DNA from: Streptomyces sp. TRM64462 | GTDB taxonomy: Bacteria; Actinomycetota; Actinomycetes; Streptomycetales; Streptomycetaceae | Length of the DNA: 34,479 nucleotides | Reading direction: 5' to 3' | NCBI RefSeq assembly: GCF_013362995.1 | Contig: NZ_JABWDV010000084.1 | Span: 1 to 34,479, forward strand | Shown: positions 32,010 through 34,479 of the stretch, one piece after another | Layout: every line of letters starts with the position of its first letter | Numbering within the stretch: position 1 is the stretch's first letter | Program-made: the position numbers and the translations under genes | Notes under the pieces: generated by a model | What the model was told of the DNA's origin: nothing | The model's database searches: none | The model's input: the letters and a program-made list of their open reading frames with translations, nothing else

Positions 32010-32036
32010 AGGGCCCCCTCCAGGAGAGGGGGCCTT
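32010..32036. terminator. Terminator hairpin between the hydrolase gene and metG
   Basis: GGCCCCCTC (32012-32020) pairs with GAGGGGGCC (32026-32034) around a 5-nt loop, extended by a G-T and an A-T pair on the outside. It lies 10 bp after the hydrolase stop and about 40 bp beyond the metG stop, between convergent genes, so it may work in both directions. Confidence 0.8.
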
Positions 32037-32077
32037 CACGCCGTCCCGTGGGCCGGGCTGGTGCTGGTGCCGGTGCC

Positions 32078-33688
32078 TTACTGGGCCTTCTTCGGGTCCT
32101 CCAGGCGGGGGAACAGGACCGCGCCCTTCGTGACCGTCGCGCCGGGCGGGAGGGCGCCCCACGTGGCGGCGTCCTGGACCCGCTGGTCCGCGAGGGCGCC
32201 GAGGGACGGCTCCGCGCCGAGGGACTCCCAGAGCTTCTGGGACGTCTCCGGCATGACCGGGTTCAGGAGGACGGCGACCGCGCGGAGCGACTCCGCCGCC
32301 GTGTAGAGGATCGTCGCCAGGCGGGCCCTGCCCTCAGGGGACTCGTCCTTCGCGACCTTCCACGGCTCCTGCTCCGTGATGTAGCCGTTGACCTGCTTCA
32401 CGAAGTCGAAGACCGCCAGGATGCCGCCCTGGAAGTCCAGCTCCTCGCCGATCTTCCGGTCGGCCTCGGTGACCGCCCTCGTCAGGCCGTCGTGTACGGC
32501 CTTCTCGGCGTCGCCCGCCGCCGTGGCCTCGGGGAGGGAGCCCCCGAAGTACTTGCCGACCATCGCCGCGACGCGCGAGGCGAGGTTGCCGTAGTCGTTG
32601 GCCAGCTCGGAGGTGTAGCGGGCGGTGAAGTCCTCCCACGAGAACGAGCCGTCCTGGCCGAACGCGATGGCCCGCAGGAAGTACCAGCGGTAGGCGTCCA
32701 CGCCGAAGTGCGAGGTCAGGTCCTGCGGCTTGATGCCGGTCAGGTTCGACTTCGACATCTTCTCGCCGCCGACCATCAGCCAGCCGTTCGCCGCGACCTT
32801 GCCGGGCACGGGCAGGCCCTGCGCCATCAGCATCGCGGGCCAGATGATCGCGTGGAAGCGCAGGATGTCCTTGCCGACGAGGTGCACGTCCGCCGGGAAC
32901 GTCGCATCGAACTTCGCCTGGTCGGCGCCGTAGCCGACGGCCGTCGCGTAGTTCAGGAGCGCGTCCACCCACACGTAGATGACGTGCTTGTCGTCCCACG
33001 GGATCGGGATGCCCCAGTCGAACGTGGAGCGCGAGATCGACAGGTCCTGGAGGCCCTGCTTGACGAAGTTCACGACCTCGTTGCGCGCCGACTCCGGCTG
33101 GATGAAGCCCGGGTTCGCCTCGTAGAACTCCAGCAGCTTCGGGCCGTAGGCGGAGAGCTTGAAGAAGTAGTTCTCCTCCTTGAGGATCTCCACCGGCTTC
33201 TTGTGGATCGGACAGAGCTTCGCGCCCTGCTCGTCCTCGATCAGATCGCCGGGGAGCTTGTACTCCTCGCAGCCCACGCAGTACGGGCCCTCGTACCCGC
33301 CCTTGTAGATCTCACCCTTGTCGTACAGGTCCTGCACGAACTCCTGGACGCGGTCCGTGTGCCGCTTCTCGGTGGTGCGGATGAAATCGTCGTTCGCGAT
33401 GTCCAGGTGCTCCCAGAGGGGCTTCCAGGCCTCCTCGACGAGCTTGTCGCACCAGGCCTGGGGCGTGACGTCGTTCGCCTCGGCCGTGCGCATGATCTTC
33501 TGACCGTGCTCGTCCGTGCCGGTGAGGTACCACACCTTCTCGCCGCGCTGACGGTGCCAGCGCGAGAGCACGTCGCCTGCGACGGTCGTATAGGCGTGGC
33601 CCAGGTGAGGAGCGTCGTTGACGTAGTAAATGGGGGTCGAGACGTAGTACGTCGTCTTCCCCTGCTTCTCGGATCCAGTGGCCGCCAT
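32078..33688 (-). CDS. metG: Methionyl-tRNA synthetase
   Basis: A 536-residue class I synthetase without a C-terminal dimerisation domain. The HIGH motif is HLGH (28-31) and the KMSKS motif is exact (310-314, GGEKMSKSN). A single zinc knuckle is formed by Cys137, Cys140, Cys159 and His162 (CVGC...CPIH). The tail carries the anticodon-binding helical domain (FVKQVNGYITEQEPWKVAKD). This is the usual actinobacterial MetRS form. As a housekeeping gene it marks the return to core chromosome at the right of the island. Confidence 0.97.
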   Translation of the reverse strand: MAATGSEKQGKTTYYVSTPIYYVNDAPHLGHAYTTVAGDVLSRWHRQRGEKVWYLTGTDEHGQKIMRTAEANDVTPQAWCDKLVEEAWKPLWEHLDIANDDFIRTTEKRHTDRVQEFVQDLYDKGEIYKGGYEGPYCVGCEEYKLPGDLIEDEQGAKLCPIHKKPVEILKEENYFFKLSAYGPKLLEFYEANPGFIQPESARNEVVNFVKQGLQDLSISRSTFDWGIPIPWDDKHVIYVWVDALLNYATAVGYGADQAKFDATFPADVHLVGKDILRFHAIIWPAMLMAQGLPVPGKVAANGWLMVGGEKMSKSNLTGIKPQDLTSHFGVDAYRWYFLRAIAFGQDGSFSWEDFTARYTSELANDYGNLASRVAAMVGKYFGGSLPEATAAGDAEKAVHDGLTRAVTEADRKIGEELDFQGGILAVFDFVKQVNGYITEQEPWKVAKDESPEGRARLATILYTAAESLRAVAVLLNPVMPETSQKLWESLGAEPSLGALADQRVQDAATWGALPPGATVTKGAVLFPRLEDPKKAQ

Positions 33689-33826
33689 GGTCGAAATCCT
33701 ATCGGGCCCGCGAAGCCGCCCTCACCTCCGATTCCCTTCCCCGGGCGGGGGCCGTACGGGGCGGGTGGGCCGTACGGGGCGGGCGGGGGTCGGGGCCCGG
33801 CGGTGGACCCGACCCCCGCCCGGGGG
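33689..33826. terminator. Gap between VWA gene and metG with terminator hairpin
   Basis: GGGCGGGGGTCGGG (33781-33794) pairs perfectly over 14 bp with CCCGACCCCCGCCC (33808-33821) around a 13-nt loop, directly downstream of the VWA gene's stop codon on the minus strand. It is most likely that gene's terminator. Next to it an 18-bp unit (GCCGTACGGGGCGGGTGG) occurs twice in tandem at 33751-33786 with one mismatch. No small gene is seen in the 138-bp gap. Confidence 0.8.
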
Positions 33827-34479
33827 TCACACCGAGGCGGGCCAGGCGGCCAGGACCTCGCGGTAGAAGCGGGCGTGCGGGACCTCGCGGGGGGCGGGGC
33901 CCGCGTGGAAGAACGCGGCGTTGCCGGCGGTGAGGCGGCGCAGGTAGTCGAACGCCTTGCTGTCCTCCTCGCCGAAGGCGACGAACTGCCAGAACACCGG
34001 GCGCCCGGTCGCCGCTGCGTCCGCGAGGGCCTGGGTGGCGGCCGTCTTGGACTCGGGTGCGCCGTCGGTCTGGAAGAGGACCAGGGCCGGGCGCTCGGGG
34101 TCGTTCTTCTCGTGGTGGGCGAGCACCTCCGTGACGGCGCGGTCGTAGAAGGTGCGGCCCATGCGGCCGAGGCCGCTGTGGAGGGCCTCGACGCGGCCTT
34201 CGGCGTTGTCGAGCGTGATGTCGCCGGTGCCGTCGACCTCGGTCGAGAAGAACACGACGGGCACGGTCGCCGTCTCGTCCAGGTGGGCGGCGAGCGCGAG
34301 GGCCTGCTCGGCGAGGTGCTGGGCGCTGCCGTCCTTGTAGTACGGGCGCATGGAGCCCGACCGGTCCAGGACCAGGTACACCGTGGCGCGCGCCCCGGTG
34401 AGGCCCCGCTTCCGGAGCGCGGCGCCGGCCGCCTTGTACGCCTCGACGACGCCCTCCGGCGCCCGCGCCCTGACCCGCG
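33827..34479 (-). CDS. VWA-domain protein (TerF/TerY-like), N-terminus cut by window edge
   Basis: The frame reads leftward from beyond the window edge to a stop at 33827; about 217 residues are visible and the N-terminus is missing. A von Willebrand factor A domain has the MIDAS motif in [10 protein letters not shown]. It continues with [46 protein letters not shown] and [11 protein letters not shown], typical of the tellurium-resistance-associated VWA proteins of actinobacteria. The cellular role is poorly known; metal-dependent protein binding is expected. It is co-oriented with metG and separated from it by a terminator. Core flank. Confidence 0.85.
   Translation of the reverse strand, partial: RVRARAPEGVVEAYKAAGAALRKRGLTGARATVYLVLDRSGSMRPYYKDGSAQHLAEQALALAAHLDETATVPVVFFSTEVDGTGDITLDNAEGRVEALHSGLGRMGRTFYDRAVTEVLAHHEKNDPERPALVLFQTDGAPESKTAATQALADAAATGRPVFWQFVAFGEEDSKAFDYLRRLTAGNAAFFHAGPAPREVPHARFYREVLAAWPASV

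Noticed and set aside
1..34479. tRNA or rRNA genes, CRISPR arrays, transposases, integrases
   Set aside because: I looked in the intergenic gaps and reading frames and saw none. Gaps are short and mostly explained by control regions and terminators.

Overview
The window looks like chromosomal DNA of a Streptomyces or close relative. Base composition is very high in G+C, third codon positions are almost all G or C, GTG starts and 4-bp stop/start overlaps are common, and both flanks carry typical actinobacterial housekeeping genes. The left flank holds a truncated PAS-GAF-PP2C phosphatase gene (minus strand), a perfect parS-type palindrome, aspS with a strong terminator, and a lipoprotein L,D-transpeptidase. 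The right flank holds metG and a truncated VWA-domain gene (both minus strand). From memory, aspS and metG lie only a few genes apart in model streptomycetes, within about 100 kb of oriC, so the roughly 28 kb between them looks like an accessory island placed in conserved core DNA.

The island has two tightly packed plus-strand blocks, each next to a minus-strand regulator of the same TrmB-like/LuxR type. Block A (about 5.3-14.6 kb) begins with an unlisted 49-codon secreted-peptide gene. It continues with a 5-aminolevulinate synthase homologue, a 2-oxoglutarate/Fe(II) oxygenase, a ketosynthase III-like protein, an ATP-grasp ligase, an NADP-dependent medium-chain reductase, an unknown protein, a PaaK-like adenylating enzyme with an extra N-terminal domain, and an MFS exporter. 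Streptomycetes normally make heme precursors from glutamyl-tRNA, so an ALA synthase here points to specialised metabolism.

Block B (about 15.75-32.0 kb) is the unusual part. Almost every gene handles phosphate or nucleotides. It encodes a dCTP-deaminase-like domain fused to a rifampin-phosphotransferase/PEP-synthase-like dikinase, a CYTH-like (triphosphate tunnel) protein, a HAD phosphatase, a nucleotide-pyrophosphatase-like phosphodiesterase, a nucleotidyltransferase-like protein, a small helical protein, an SRPBCC protein, an HprK/PEPCK-like P-loop protein, a small nucleoside-monophosphate-kinase-like protein and a second stand-alone dCTP-deaminase-like protein. These are followed by a CPA2 antiporter, a second ATP-grasp ligase, an EamA transporter, a calcineurin-like phosphoesterase and a beta-lactamase-fold hydrolase. 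The two dCTP-deaminase-like domains align without gaps, and each lacks the catalytic residues the other keeps.

My reading is that blocks A and B together form an undescribed biosynthetic gene cluster, without PKS or NRPS modules, for a small, probably phosphorylated or nucleotide-activated product built with ATP-grasp (amide-type) ligations and exported by MFS and EamA carriers. The product cannot be deduced from the sequence. No tRNA, rRNA, CRISPR array, integrase or transposase was seen. No gap between genes exceeds about 250 bp.
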